Counted from the stretch's first letter, positions 8,781-17,602 are shown. The stretch: DNA of 64,000 bases from B1SED10-225 sp964501415 (GCA_964501415.1 CAZCSL010000005.1:1-64000); one strand, 5' to 3'. Translations and numbers: made by a program. Notes: generated by a model not told the origin, from the sequence alone.

Positions 8781-9862
8781 ATTATCACTCCAAGCTTATG
8801 ATAGCCAGCTCTTATTTTTGCCGCATGTGGGCCGTTTCTTAAAAATTTCAACTCTTCTTTGAGCGCCTTGGTTCTACGTTTGCCATCTTCAACTTTATAG
8901 CCTAGATCTTCAGCCGCAAATATACCGCTTAAAGACCCTTCAACCATGGCAGAAGATGCTTCTTCAATGCCACAAACATCACCACAAGCATAAACACCCT
9001 TTATCGTCGTTTGGTAGCGATGATCAATCTTTGGAACATTACCACCAAGCTCACGGACATAAACCACATCAGCCCCAACTTGCATCAATAACTCAGTTAA
9101 AGGCGCCAACCCAACGCTCATACAAACGGTATCTACATCGATTGTCTCTTCGGTTCCAGGTATGCCTTGCCAAGCGGCATCCAACTCCCAAAGTTCAACT
9201 TTCTCAACGTGGTCTTTGCCGATTGCGCGCTTAATCGACGTTTGAGTATCAATCGGAACCCCTAATCTTTGTATCTTAGAAGCATGCACCAAATACCCGC
9301 TAATCGCAGGGGCTGCTTCAACTAATTTAACGACTTTAACGCCCGCTTGTAATAACTGATAACTCACAATTAAACCAATGTTGCCACTGCCGACCATCAA
9401 TACTTTGTCGCCAGGTTTTACACCATACTGATTCATCAACGTTTGTACAGCGCCTGCGGCATACACACCGGGTAAATCGTTGTTTTCAAACGGAATCGAT
9501 TTTTCTGATGCGCCGGTAGCGATAATGATACTTTGTGCTTTAATCTTAAAATACTTGTCGTCTTTGACACAGGCCAAGACTTTATCTTGATAAAGACCTA
9601 CGACACTCGTTTCATTTAAAATCTCACATTGAGTGCCGTACTTTAGTAAATCATTTAACAATATTTCTAATATCTCAATGCCTCTGGTAGAAGCGTATTG
9701 CTTCTCACTGCCGAAAAATTTATGGGTTTGTTTGGTCAATTGCCCTCCTAAATCCTTGTTTCGATCGATAATAGTGACCTTTGCCCCTGCTTCGCATAAG
9801 ATTTTGGCCGCTTTTAAGCCCGCAGGGCCTGCACCAATAATGACCGCTTCTTTATACTTCAT
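8777..9862 (-). CDS. FAD/NAD(P)-binding subunit of the proline-type dehydrogenase (HcnB/PdhA-like)
   Basis: About 361-residue two-dinucleotide-fold flavoprotein. GAGPAGLKAAKI near the N-terminus binds FAD, RNKDLGGQ follows, MVGSGNIGL in the middle is a second nucleotide site, and CGDVCGIEEASSAMVEG at about 290-310 closes the FAD site. Homologues are the alpha subunits of proline dehydrogenase, opine oxidase A and HcnB. The chosen ATG at 9862 has AAGGG eight bases upstream; a GTG two codons earlier lies too close to the same site. Overlaps the small [2Fe-2S] gene by 11 bp. Whether it uses NAD(P) as acceptor or an internal flavin relay cannot be told from sequence. Confidence 0.85.
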   Translation of the reverse strand: MKYKEAVIIGAGPAGLKAAKILCEAGAKVTIIDRNKDLGGQLTKQTHKFFGSEKQYASTRGIEILEILLNDLLKYGTQCEILNETSVVGLYQDKVLACVKDDKYFKIKAQSIIIATGASEKSIPFENNDLPGVYAAGAVQTLMNQYGVKPGDKVLMVGSGNIGLIVSYQLLQAGVKVVKLVEAAPAISGYLVHASKIQRLGVPIDTQTSIKRAIGKDHVEKVELWELDAAWQGIPGTEETIDVDTVCMSVGLAPLTELLMQVGADVVYVRELGGNVPKIDHRYQTTIKGVYACGDVCGIEEASSAMVEGSLSGIFAAEDLGYKVEDGKRRTKALKEELKFLRNGPHAAKIRAGYHKLGVII

Positions 9863-10163
9863 ATACACGACCCTTTCCGTGTTGGAACTCTACTACCATG
9901 CCAGGTTTTAAAGGCGTGATGCACGTTCTAACATTGGGTTTGCCATCGACAATCATGTTACAAGATGCACAATTCCCAATCGCACAATAAAACCCTCTTG
10001 GGCGTTTCAAATGAATCGACTCACTTAACTTCTTAACCCCATTTGCATGTAGCGCAGAAGCGATTGTATCGCCTTTGATACCATACATTTTCTTGCCATT
10101 AAAAGTAAAGGCAATCGCTTCTTTGGTATCAAATTCTAAAATAGGATGTTTCGTTAATCGCAT
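9852..10163 (-). CDS. Plant-type [2Fe-2S] small subunit (Fer2_4/HcnA N-terminal-like)
   Basis: About 103-residue ferredoxin-fold protein with cysteines in GFYCAIGNCASC followed by RTC, the Fer2_4 pattern found at the N-terminus of sarcosine oxidase alpha and HcnA. Here it is a free-standing gene. It is the first gene of the operon and probably ties the FAD/NAD subunit to the electron relay. The ATG at 10163 with GAGGTG five bases upstream is chosen over a GTG six bases before it. In HcnA-type enzymes this domain and the BFD-like domain are in one chain; here they are split and separated by two genes. Confidence 0.85.
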   Translation of the reverse strand: MRLTKHPILEFDTKEAIAFTFNGKKMYGIKGDTIASALHANGVKKLSESIHLKRPRGFYCAIGNCASCNMIVDGKPNVRTCITPLKPGMVVEFQHGKGRVYEV

Positions 10164-10202
10164 AAGCACACCTCGCTATTATGTTTTTTACCATCACGTG
10201 TC

Positions 10203-10231
10203 ATTATACCACAAAGCAACCCATGAGAAAA
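10203..10231 (-). promoter_or_regulatory. Candidate promoter of the proline-degradation operon
   Basis: A perfect TATAAT (10203-10208) lies about 40 bp upstream of the first gene. Seventeen bp further is TTTTCT, a poor -35. No riboswitch-like fold was recognised in the short leader. Confidence 0.45.
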
Positions 10232-10270
10232 TTCACTTTAAAGCCTTTTATAAGCAACCTAGAATTTTTC

Positions 10271-10310
10271 TATAAAAGAAAAAGCGATTTCTAAATTGAA
10301 ATCGCTTTTT
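10271..10310 (-). terminator. Rho-independent terminator after clpB
   Basis: Perfect 13-bp inverted repeat (10279-10291 and 10298-10310, loop TAAATT) followed by CTTTTATA on the minus strand. Confidence 0.85.
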
Positions 10311-12909
10311 AAGCTACTGTATGGGCTTCTTTAAAGGTAAACGTTTCATCTTCATAGTCAATTTGAACAATCGAATTTGGGGTGATATCACCTTTAATCA
10401 TCGCCCGTCCTAGTGAGGTCTCAATATGTTTTTCCACATAGCGTTTCATCGGCCTTGCGCCAAATTGTGGTGAGTAAGCCTCAGCTAAAACTTGTTCTTT
10501 GGCATTTTCTGTAAATCTCACTTCAATATCTTCATCTTTTAGTTTCAAGTTCAACTGTTCAATCTGTAAATCTAAAATAGCCATCAGTTCTTGTCTTCTA
10601 AGAGGTTTAAACAAAATGATATCATCAATACGGTTTAAAAATTCTGGTTTGAAATGCTTATACAAACGATCATAAACCCCTTTTTCAACGTCTAAAGCAA
10701 TCTCACCTTCATCGTTCAACCCTTCTAACAACAACTCACTGCCGATATTAGAGGTCATAATGATGACGGTGTTCTTAAAGTTGACGTTTCTTCCCTTACC
10801 ATCAGTTAGATGTCCATCATCTAGTACTTGTAATAACGCATTGAACACCTCGGGATGCGCTTTTTCAATTTCATCAAATAAAATTACGCTATAGGGTTTT
10901 CTACGTACATTTTCTGTCAGTTGGCCCCCTTCTTCATAACCGACATAACCAGGGGGGGCGCCAATTAATCTAGCCACGCTATGGCGCTCTTGATATTCAC
11001 TCATGTCAATGCGAACCATTTGATCTTCACTATCGAATAAATGCTCAGCCAACGTTTTGGCAAGCTCGGTTTTTCCTACCCCTGTGGGGCCTAGGAATAT
11101 GAATGATCCTACCGGTTTTTTAGGGTCTTTTAGGAAGGCCCTAGCTCTTAAGACCGCATCTGAAACGCTTTTTACCGCTTGGTCTTGACCGATAACGCGT
11201 TGGTGCAAGTATTTATCTAAATTTAACAGCTTATCCCGTTCACTTTCTACGAGTTTTTTCACGGGAATGCCGGTCCATTTAGAGACAATTTCGGCGATTT
11301 CTTCTTCGGTTACTTCTTCTTTAATCAAACGGTCTTCTTGCTTATCAGTTTCATTTTCTTTAGCTTTTTCAAGCGCTTTTTGGGCTTCTGGTAAATCGCC
11401 ATATTTCAGTTTTGCAAGCTTGTCTAAATCATAATCCCGAGAGGCTTGTTCAATATCACGGTTAATCGATTCTATTTTTTGTTTTAAGGTTTTTACATCG
11501 GTAAGACCCGCTTTTTCATTTTCCCATTTCGCTTTCAAATGATCATATTTATCCTTGATGTGACTAATTTCTTCTTTTAAATTAGTCAATCTTTTTTTGG
11601 AAGGTTCGTCCTTTTCCTTCTCTAGTGATGTCTTTTCAATCTCAAGTTGTAACAGTTTACGCGACAATTCATCTAACTCAGCGGGCATCGAATCAATCTC
11701 CGTGCGAATTAACGCGGCGGCTTCATCCATTAAATCAATGGCTTTGTCTGGCAAGAAGCGATCAGATATGTACTTATGGGATAGTTGCGCACAAGCAACA
11801 AGGGCTTGGTCTGAAATTCTAATACCGTGATGGATTTCAAATTTATCTTTGATACCACGCAGTATGCTGATGGTATCTTCTACGGTTGGTTGTTCAATCA
11901 AAACTTGTTGGAAGCGGCGCTCTAAAGCGGCATCTTTTTCAATGTATTTTCTATACTCATCTAAGGTGGTCGCACCAATGCAATGCAGTTCACCACGAGC
12001 AAGCATCGGTTTTAAAATATTGCCCGCATCCATCGCGCCTTCGGTTTTACCGGCACCGACGATCAGATGCAGCTCATCGATAAACAAGATAATTTCACCA
12101 TCCGAATCGCTTACTTCTTTCAAAACCGATTTTAAGCGCTCTTCAAACTCACCGCGGTACTTTGCCCCAGCAACAAGCGCGCCCATATCCAACGCAAAAA
12201 TCGTTTTTCGTTTTAACCCCTCAGGTACATCGCCATTAACGATTCTCATCGCTAAACCTTCCGCAATTGCCGTCTTACCGACCCCGGCTTCACCGACAAG
12301 CACAGGGTTGTTTTTCGTCCGTCTGGACAAAATACGCACGACACGACGTATCTCGTGATCTCGGCCAATCACGGGATCTAGTTTACCCTCTTTAGCCAGT
12401 TGTACCAAATCGCGTCCATATTTTTCTAAGGCTTTATATTGCGCCTCAGGATTATCGGAAGTGACGCGATTATCTTTCCGTATTTCTTTTAAAGCTTCCA
12501 AGAACGCTTTTTTCTCTATATTAAAATCTTTTAATATCGTTTTTGTAGCTACATCGTCACTATCAAATAAAGCCAAATAAAGATGTTCTACGCTTAAAAA
12601 ATCATCCTTAAGCTTTTTTTGATGATCTTCGGCCTTTAAAAACAAAGCACTACCGTGGCGCGATAAGAACATCTCTTCACTTGATTCCACGCTTGGTTCT
12701 TTATCCAAGACCTTCATTAAGGCATTCTTGAGTTTATCGATATCCTTACCCATCTTTTTTAAGATGTCGGAAATTAAGGATTCATCCACACTTAAAAGCC
12801 CATAGTGGAAATGGGAGGGAATCAGTTTTTGATGATTGTGTCTAATCGCAATATTTTGCGCTTCTTGCGTTACTTCTTTCATTTTTGTTGTCATATTTTC
12901 ATATTTCAT
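10309..12909 (-). CDS. clpB: ATP-dependent chaperone/disaggregase ClpB
   Basis: Hexameric AAA+ disaggregase of 866 residues, the full family length. It has an N-terminal Clp repeat domain (about 1-145), a first AAA module with Walker A GEAGVGKT, a coiled-coil middle domain (about 400-520) that distinguishes ClpB from ClpC/ClpE, and a second AAA module with GPTGVGKTEL, RLIGAPPGYVGYEEGG and the final ARPMKRYVE sensor region. It pulls polypeptides out of aggregates with DnaK. The start has GAAGGTGATAAC directly upstream. It lies 53 bp after hsp20, behind a hairpin; no separate promoter fits in that gap, so it is probably read from the CIRCE promoter. Confidence 0.97.
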   Translation of the reverse strand: MKYENMTTKMKEVTQEAQNIAIRHNHQKLIPSHFHYGLLSVDESLISDILKKMGKDIDKLKNALMKVLDKEPSVESSEEMFLSRHGSALFLKAEDHQKKLKDDFLSVEHLYLALFDSDDVATKTILKDFNIEKKAFLEALKEIRKDNRVTSDNPEAQYKALEKYGRDLVQLAKEGKLDPVIGRDHEIRRVVRILSRRTKNNPVLVGEAGVGKTAIAEGLAMRIVNGDVPEGLKRKTIFALDMGALVAGAKYRGEFEERLKSVLKEVSDSDGEIILFIDELHLIVGAGKTEGAMDAGNILKPMLARGELHCIGATTLDEYRKYIEKDAALERRFQQVLIEQPTVEDTISILRGIKDKFEIHHGIRISDQALVACAQLSHKYISDRFLPDKAIDLMDEAAALIRTEIDSMPAELDELSRKLLQLEIEKTSLEKEKDEPSKKRLTNLKEEISHIKDKYDHLKAKWENEKAGLTDVKTLKQKIESINRDIEQASRDYDLDKLAKLKYGDLPEAQKALEKAKENETDKQEDRLIKEEVTEEEIAEIVSKWTGIPVKKLVESERDKLLNLDKYLHQRVIGQDQAVKSVSDAVLRARAFLKDPKKPVGSFIFLGPTGVGKTELAKTLAEHLFDSEDQMVRIDMSEYQERHSVARLIGAPPGYVGYEEGGQLTENVRRKPYSVILFDEIEKAHPEVFNALLQVLDDGHLTDGKGRNVNFKNTVIIMTSNIGSELLLEGLNDEGEIALDVEKGVYDRLYKHFKPEFLNRIDDIILFKPLRRQELMAILDLQIEQLNLKLKDEDIEVRFTENAKEQVLAEAYSPQFGARPMKRYVEKHIETSLGRAMIKGDITPNSIVQIDYEDETFTFKEAHTVA

Positions 12910-12928
12910 GTTATCACCTTCTTTTTTG

Positions 12929-12956
12929 TAAAAAGCTTCAGGGTATCCCCTGAAGC
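12929..12956 (-). terminator. Hairpin with T-run between hsp20 and clpB (attenuating or leaky terminator)
   Basis: A 9-bp GC-containing inverted repeat (12935-12943 and 12948-12956, loop of four) is followed by TTTTT on the minus strand. It looks like an intrinsic terminator, yet clpB has no obvious promoter of its own downstream of it. Confidence 0.7.
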
Positions 12957-12962
12957 AGCGCG

Positions 12963-13400
12963 TTATTCTACTTCAACCATGTAACCTTGATCGCGGACTT
13001 CGGTTTTCTGAGCAAGTATTTTAAGCACACCATCTTCTAACTTAGCTTTCAGTTTGCTTGGATCGATGTTAGGAAGATGAATAGACCTTCTCATCGCACA
13101 AACGCGACGTTCTCTGTGTAAGTAGTTCTTATCTTTTTCATCCTCTTCTTTCTTCTCGTCACGCTGAATCTCAATGTTTAAGGTCTGATCATCATAAGAT
13201 ACTTTTATCTCATCTTTTTTAACCCCTGGTAAATCTGCATGGATTAAGTATTGGTTATCTTGTTCTTCCACATCGATCTTAAAAGAATCATGTCTTAGTG
13301 AGCGAAATGGCGTGTTGAAGAAATCATCCATGATGTCCGCAAAATCCGTAAATGCATCCTTTTGTGTTGGTGAAGTATTAAATGGTGTAAGTTTAAACAT
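12963..13400 (-). CDS. Hsp20/alpha-crystallin small heat-shock protein
   Basis: 145-residue small heat-shock protein that holds unfolding proteins for refolding by ClpB/DnaK. The alpha-crystallin domain runs from about residue 38 to 135: FKIDVEEQDNQYLIHADLPG, then HRERRVCAMRRSIHLP, then the conserved LEDGVLKI. The start ATG is preceded by AGGAGGG at good spacing. It is the first gene behind a perfect CIRCE element, so repression by HrcA is expected. Low molecular weight and full domain make the call secure. Confidence 0.95.
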   Translation of the reverse strand: MFKLTPFNTSPTQKDAFTDFADIMDDFFNTPFRSLRHDSFKIDVEEQDNQYLIHADLPGVKKDEIKVSYDDQTLNIEIQRDEKKEEDEKDKNYLHRERRVCAMRRSIHLPNIDPSKLKAKLEDGVLKILAQKTEVRDQGYMVEVE

Positions 13401-13421
13401 CGATAATCCCTCCTTCTTTTG

Positions 13422-13448
13422 TTAGCACTCTTTGATAACGAGTGCTAA
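13422..13448 (-). promoter_or_regulatory. CIRCE element (HrcA operator)
   Basis: Perfect consensus: TTAGCACTC, nine-base spacer, GAGTGCTAA. It sits just downstream of the -10 box, where bound HrcA would block transcription of hsp20 (and clpB by read-through). hrcA itself is not in the window. Confidence 0.97.
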
Positions 13449-13458
13449 TTCTACTTTT

Positions 13459-13487
13459 ATTATATTCATGGAATCCTTTTTTGTCAA
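13459..13487 (-). promoter_or_regulatory. Consensus sigma-A promoter of hsp20-clpB
   Basis: TTGACA (13482-13487), 17-bp spacer and TATAAT (13459-13464): both boxes match the consensus fully. The CIRCE element follows 10 bp downstream. Confidence 0.93.
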
Positions 13488-13500
13488 GAGAAAATACTCA

Positions 13501-13530
13501 AAAAAAACAGACAATTTTTCATTGTCTGTC
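13501..13530 (-). terminator. Rho-independent terminator after the ZIP transporter gene
   Basis: Inverted repeat of nine bp (13507-13515 and 13521-13529) followed by seven T on the minus strand. Confidence 0.88.
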
Positions 13531-13536
13531 TTAAAA

Positions 13537-14370
13537 CTAAAATCCACTTGGCAATAGGATTAAACTTAATGCCATCAGCGCCATCCCCGCAATCAAACCA
13601 TATATAACGAGATGGTGCCTGCCGTATTTCTCAGCCGTTGGTAATAGTTCATCTAAGGCAATATATACCATGATGCCACCAACACCCGCAAAGATAATAC
13701 CAAACATAAATTCGTTCATAAAGGTTATTAGAATAAAGAAACCTAAGACAGCCCCCAAGGGTTCAGCTAAACCTGATAAAAACGAGTAGATGAAGGCTTT
13801 TTTACGAGAACCCGTGGCATAATATATGGGTACACTAACCGCGATGCCTTCGGGTATATTATGGATCGCAATCGCAATCGCAATCGATATGCCTAAAGCT
13901 GGGTTTTCTAAGGCAGCTATAAATGTGGCTAATCCTTCTGGAAGATTATGTAAAGCAATCGCAAAGGCTGTGAAAAGCCCCATGCGCATAAGCGATTTTT
14001 GCTTTTTGATTCGCTCAGCTTCTTCTTGGTCTTCCATCTCCTCGATATTCTTAAGCTCGTGTGGGTTAGCGATATCAGGAACCAATCTATCGATCAACAT
14101 GGTAATACCGATACCACCGAAAAAAGCCAGTGTCGTGATCAAATAAGCATTGTTATCGCTCGCCTCAGAAAGGCTTTCATAAGCTTCTGGAAAAATCTCT
14201 ACAAACGACAGATAAATCATAACCCCCGCAGAAAAACCAAGGGCTACTGATAAAAAGGTTTCATTCGTCTTTTTTGTAAAAAATGCAATGGCACTACCAA
14301 TACCGGTAGAAAGCCCTGCAAACAGCGTTAACATAAAGGCAAAAAGTATTTCACCACTTGAAAAATCCAT
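13537..14370 (-). CDS. ZIP-family divalent metal transporter (ZupT-like)
   Basis: 277-residue membrane protein of the ZIP family with eight predicted membrane segments. The metal-binding motifs are in the two central helices: HNLPEGLATF (about 161-170) and HNIPEGIAVS (about 190-199). A charged cytoplasmic loop (about 100-130, rich in E and K) lies before them. It is expected to import Zn2+, Fe2+ or Mn2+; the sequence does not fix the ion. The start ATG has AGGAGAAG upstream and the gene has its own promoter and terminator, so it is monocistronic. Confidence 0.93.
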   Translation of the reverse strand: MDFSSGEILFAFMLTLFAGLSTGIGSAIAFFTKKTNETFLSVALGFSAGVMIYLSFVEIFPEAYESLSEASDNNAYLITTLAFFGGIGITMLIDRLVPDIANPHELKNIEEMEDQEEAERIKKQKSLMRMGLFTAFAIALHNLPEGLATFIAALENPALGISIAIAIAIHNIPEGIAVSVPIYYATGSRKKAFIYSFLSGLAEPLGAVLGFFILITFMNEFMFGIIFAGVGGIMVYIALDELLPTAEKYGRHHLVIYGLIAGMALMALSLILLPSGF

Positions 14371-14402
14371 GTCTTCTTCTCCTATCTATATTATGTGTCA
14401 AG

Positions 14403-14431
14403 ATTATATCAAATCAATGAGGTCATGTCTA
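14403..14431 (-). promoter_or_regulatory. Promoter of the ZIP transporter gene
   Basis: TAGACA (14426-14431), 17-bp spacer, TATAAT (14403-14408) with a TGA extension before the -10 box. No Fur- or Zur-like box was recognised. Confidence 0.75.
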
Positions 14432-14434
14432 TGA

Positions 14435-15856
14435 CTATGTTATTTCAGAAGCATCTTTCTTTCCGAAATATAACAAGCCAACCAATAACCAAATCACCAT
14501 GATTATAAGCGTAAAAATAAATACTGGCCATGCCCCAAACTGGAAAATCAAAGGCACGCTTATCGCCGTCATAATACCCCCACCTACAAACGGTTCAAAA
14601 AGCAGTTGTTTATACCCAAAAGCTTCCAAGGCTTTAGTATCTTGCTTAGCGTCTACAATACGGATTAACATTAGACCCGCAGCGGTCATACCCATCGATT
14701 GACCAAAATCACCGATACCACGTTCAAAATAGTTTTTAGGAATCATACGGGGCGCAAAATATACAAACGCTAAGACGTTCCATAAAATCCCTGTTAAAGC
14801 CAAAATCAAGAATACGCCAATATTAGCCCCTATCACTTCTAAAGATAGCGTGCCAATTGCGGAGACAATCAAAAAATCTAATGCCAAGCCTTGTATACGG
14901 TTAATCATGTCACGGTCGATAAGATGGAACCGATCAAACTTATCCATAAATACTTGGACCAAAACCCCACCTAGCATAGCTAAGGGGAACAAAGGTAAAT
15001 AAGCTACGATGATTGTACCGTTTTGACCCCACGTTGCATTTTCCAACCACAAAAGCGCTTCTAAAATACCTTGGCCTAATAAAATCGCAATAGCGATAAA
15101 CCCTATGTGTATGGCTAGGGGTTCAATCGATTGGGGTGAAGTGGTTAAAACCCCAGCATTTTGACGATCTTCAATATCAATGACACCGCGCAAGCCCGCC
15201 TCATCAAACGATGCAGGATCCTTAAGATAATTTGTCTTTTGCTTGCGTACGCCCCAGTTGATAAGTATCACGCCAAACACCACACCGCTTACAACCCCAA
15301 CTGTAGCTAAACCAAGCGCCAAATCAGCCCCTTCAGCAAAGCCAACATCTTCAAAAGTAGAAGCCAGTCCTGCACTCGTACCATGTCCGCCTTCAAAAGC
15401 TATTTCAATTAATGCGCCCGCCATGGGTGATATCCCAAATAGCGGTACCAAAACCACCATAGTCACCAAAATACCTAAAACGTATTGGCCCCATGCAACG
15501 GTTTGACCATACGATACTTGAGGGCCAGCACTCATCCAAATTTGCTTAATGTTTGGTATCTTTTTACCTAAAAAAAGAGCCGCAAATATGACGTTGATTA
15601 ATAGCCCAGGTAACGTGGTAAACACTGAAATAATATCTTGGGTAAAAATACCATAATCTCGACTAGAAAAACGATCTATATTGGGTAAAATTTGTCCCAA
15701 TACAGCGGGCCCCAGCAATAATACAATGAGGCCAGCTATAACCGAAGAAGGCAAAAAATACTTAGAAAATATATGAAACCGCAAGCGTACTAACTTTCCT
15801 AAAACGAGCATCAATCCAAGTAAAAGAATAGATAATCCTACTATTTCTGGTTGCAT
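14435..15856 (-). CDS. Sodium/glutamate symporter family protein (GltS/ESS-like)
   Basis: About 473-residue protein with around twelve membrane segments. It resembles the ESS family (GltS): N-terminal FLPSSVIAGLIVLLLGPAV and the central FEGGHGTSAGLASTF, which matches the glycine-rich GGHGT re-entrant loop of GltS. A second inverted half repeats the pattern near the end (GDFGQSMGMTAAGLMLIR). GltS imports glutamate with Na+. The ATG at 15856 has AGGAGG seven bases upstream and is preferred to an earlier start at 15877. Divergent members of this family have unknown substrates, so glutamate is likely but not certain. Confidence 0.72.
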   Translation of the reverse strand: MQPEIVGLSILLLGLMLVLGKLVRLRFHIFSKYFLPSSVIAGLIVLLLGPAVLGQILPNIDRFSSRDYGIFTQDIISVFTTLPGLLINVIFAALFLGKKIPNIKQIWMSAGPQVSYGQTVAWGQYVLGILVTMVVLVPLFGISPMAGALIEIAFEGGHGTSAGLASTFEDVGFAEGADLALGLATVGVVSGVVFGVILINWGVRKQKTNYLKDPASFDEAGLRGVIDIEDRQNAGVLTTSPQSIEPLAIHIGFIAIAILLGQGILEALLWLENATWGQNGTIIVAYLPLFPLAMLGGVLVQVFMDKFDRFHLIDRDMINRIQGLALDFLIVSAIGTLSLEVIGANIGVFLILALTGILWNVLAFVYFAPRMIPKNYFERGIGDFGQSMGMTAAGLMLIRIVDAKQDTKALEAFGYKQLLFEPFVGGGIMTAISVPLIFQFGAWPVFIFTLIIMVIWLLVGLLYFGKKDASEIT

Positions 15857-15916
15857 AAAAACGCCTCCTAAAGTCAATATTCGTTTATATTGTAACTTTT
15901 AAGCAAACAACTTGCA

Positions 15917-15941
15917 AAAGAAAAACCCGCAAAACGGGTTT
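15917..15941 (-). terminator. Rho-independent terminator after the EAL-domain gene
   Basis: AAACCCG/CGGGTTT stem (15923-15929 and 15935-15941) followed by TTCTTTT on the minus strand; the stop codon lies at its base. Confidence 0.8.
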
Positions 15942-17565
15942 ATTTTTTATATTTTTCCAAATACGCTAAAGCTGATGTTTTATTCATAGGTCTTGAATAA
16001 AGGAATCCTTGAATATAATCACAACCTAAGTTCGCCAAAATGGTTAAAATTTCTTTATCTTCAACCCCTTCAGCGATAACATCCAAGCCCATATGATGGG
16101 CTATATCGATAATCGTTTTTACTAAAAACTCAGTATCTTGGTTTTGGGATACATTTAAAGTGAACTCCCGGTCTATCTTAACTTTATCAACTTCTAAATC
16201 CCGCAAACAAGAAAGCGAAGAATAAGCCGTCCCAAAATCATCCAAAATCGTCTTTACCCCAACATGTCTGAATGATTCTAAAAAGGATTGGGTTAAAGCG
16301 CGGTTTAACATCAACGTTGATTCCGTCATTTCAATCTCCAGCTTATCGCCCATGTTCTTTTCTTTGATATAGGTAATCATCTTATGGATAAGATTTGGGT
16401 CAAACAAATTACGCTGTGAGATATTTATAGCCATTTTAATATTAGGCATTATTTTTTCAAAGTCTTGATAATCATTAATAACGGATTTTAAAACCCACTC
16501 GGTTATTTGATCGATAACACGCGTTTCTTCAGCCAAGGGAATAAAGTCCTCTGGGCTTAAGACCTCACCTTTGTATTGCCATCTGATTAAGGCTTCTAAA
16601 GCCACAATTTCATTGGTTTTAATATCGAATAAAGGTTGATAAACCAAAAAGAGCTCTTCATTCTTTAACGCCAAGGGCAACTCGCCTAAGCGCTTAATAA
16701 GTAGTTGATCTTTCTTATGCGCCTCATGAAAGACCACGTATTTTAACGCGTTATTCTTGGCATGCAAAGCAGCAATATCACTTTCATTAAATCGTTGTAA
16801 CGCGGTTTTAGGTTCATTAGGAAACGAGAAGCCCAAAGAAAAATCCAAAAACAAAGGTACTTGTTGTCCATAATACGTTTTATCTTCGAGGCTTTTAGTG
16901 AAAGTAGAAGTCATTTTTTCATAATCCTCATGCTTCATATCCACCCAAAACCTACTTGAGTCTGCTTGGATGATGGTAGCACTTTGTGGCAACGCTTTTT
17001 CAATCGTGTGATATAAGCTGTTTAGCACCTTGAAATAGGCTTCTCTACCTAACAAGATAACCAACGGTTCATAATTGTTTATCTGCAAAGTCATAGCGAC
17101 GTTATCTGTAGTCTTTTTATTGGCATCATAATTAGCTTGAAAATAGTTAAATGTAGGTAAACCTGTATCCTGATTATGTATATATGATTCTTCCATGGTT
17201 TGGTATTGGTTATAAAGAAAATCAAACAAAAATCCAACCACAACTCCTAAGCTACTAAAGGAAATAAGCCGGTAAAACCAGTTTGCAAAAGGTTGCATTT
17301 GACCCGTTTCCACGTTGACGGGCATAAAAGGCCCTAAAAACAAGCCAGCTAACACACCGGCAGCAAGACCGCCTTTCCAACCGTACAAAAAAGCCGCCAA
17401 AGCAACCGGGATATACATCGCATGCAAATAAGCGTATCGTGTCCCTCCCGTTTGATAAACAATAAGCGCGACAAAAGGGAACAATACAATCGTTAAGATG
17501 TGTAGTAAAAATCTACTTTGGGCAGGCTTAGTAAGGACTCTTTCAAATAATCGCTTATTTTTCAA
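15940..17565 (-). CDS. Membrane-anchored EAL-domain cyclic-di-GMP phosphodiesterase
   Basis: About 541 residues. N-terminal membrane region with about four helices (residues 15-130), then a GGDEF-like domain lacking the GGDEF motif, then a complete EAL domain. Catalytic features of EAL enzymes are visible: EALIRW, MAINISQRNL, IEMTES, LDDFGTAYSS, KIDREF, VIAEGVED and DYIQGFLYSRP. It should hydrolyse c-di-GMP, with the degenerate GGDEF as a possible regulatory site. The start is a TTG at 17565 with AGGAGG seven bases upstream; a longer frame reaches 17604 but has no ribosome site. Apparently a single-gene unit. No diguanylate cyclase is in the window. Confidence 0.9.
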   Translation of the reverse strand: MKNKRLFERVLTKPAQSRFLLHILTIVLFPFVALIVYQTGGTRYAYLHAMYIPVALAAFLYGWKGGLAAGVLAGLFLGPFMPVNVETGQMQPFANWFYRLISFSSLGVVVGFLFDFLYNQYQTMEESYIHNQDTGLPTFNYFQANYDANKKTTDNVAMTLQINNYEPLVILLGREAYFKVLNSLYHTIEKALPQSATIIQADSSRFWVDMKHEDYEKMTSTFTKSLEDKTYYGQQVPLFLDFSLGFSFPNEPKTALQRFNESDIAALHAKNNALKYVVFHEAHKKDQLLIKRLGELPLALKNEELFLVYQPLFDIKTNEIVALEALIRWQYKGEVLSPEDFIPLAEETRVIDQITEWVLKSVINDYQDFEKIMPNIKMAINISQRNLFDPNLIHKMITYIKEKNMGDKLEIEMTESTLMLNRALTQSFLESFRHVGVKTILDDFGTAYSSLSCLRDLEVDKVKIDREFTLNVSQNQDTEFLVKTIIDIAHHMGLDVIAEGVEDKEILTILANLGCDYIQGFLYSRPMNKTSALAYLEKYKK

Positions 17566-17602
17566 GCAACATCCTCCTCTTCTTAAAGGGGATACGTCAA
17601 TC

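Noticed and set aside
10164..10308. Riboswitch or T-box in front of the proline operon
   Set aside because: The leader after the likely -10 box is only about 30 bases, and no specifier or anti-terminator pairing was found.
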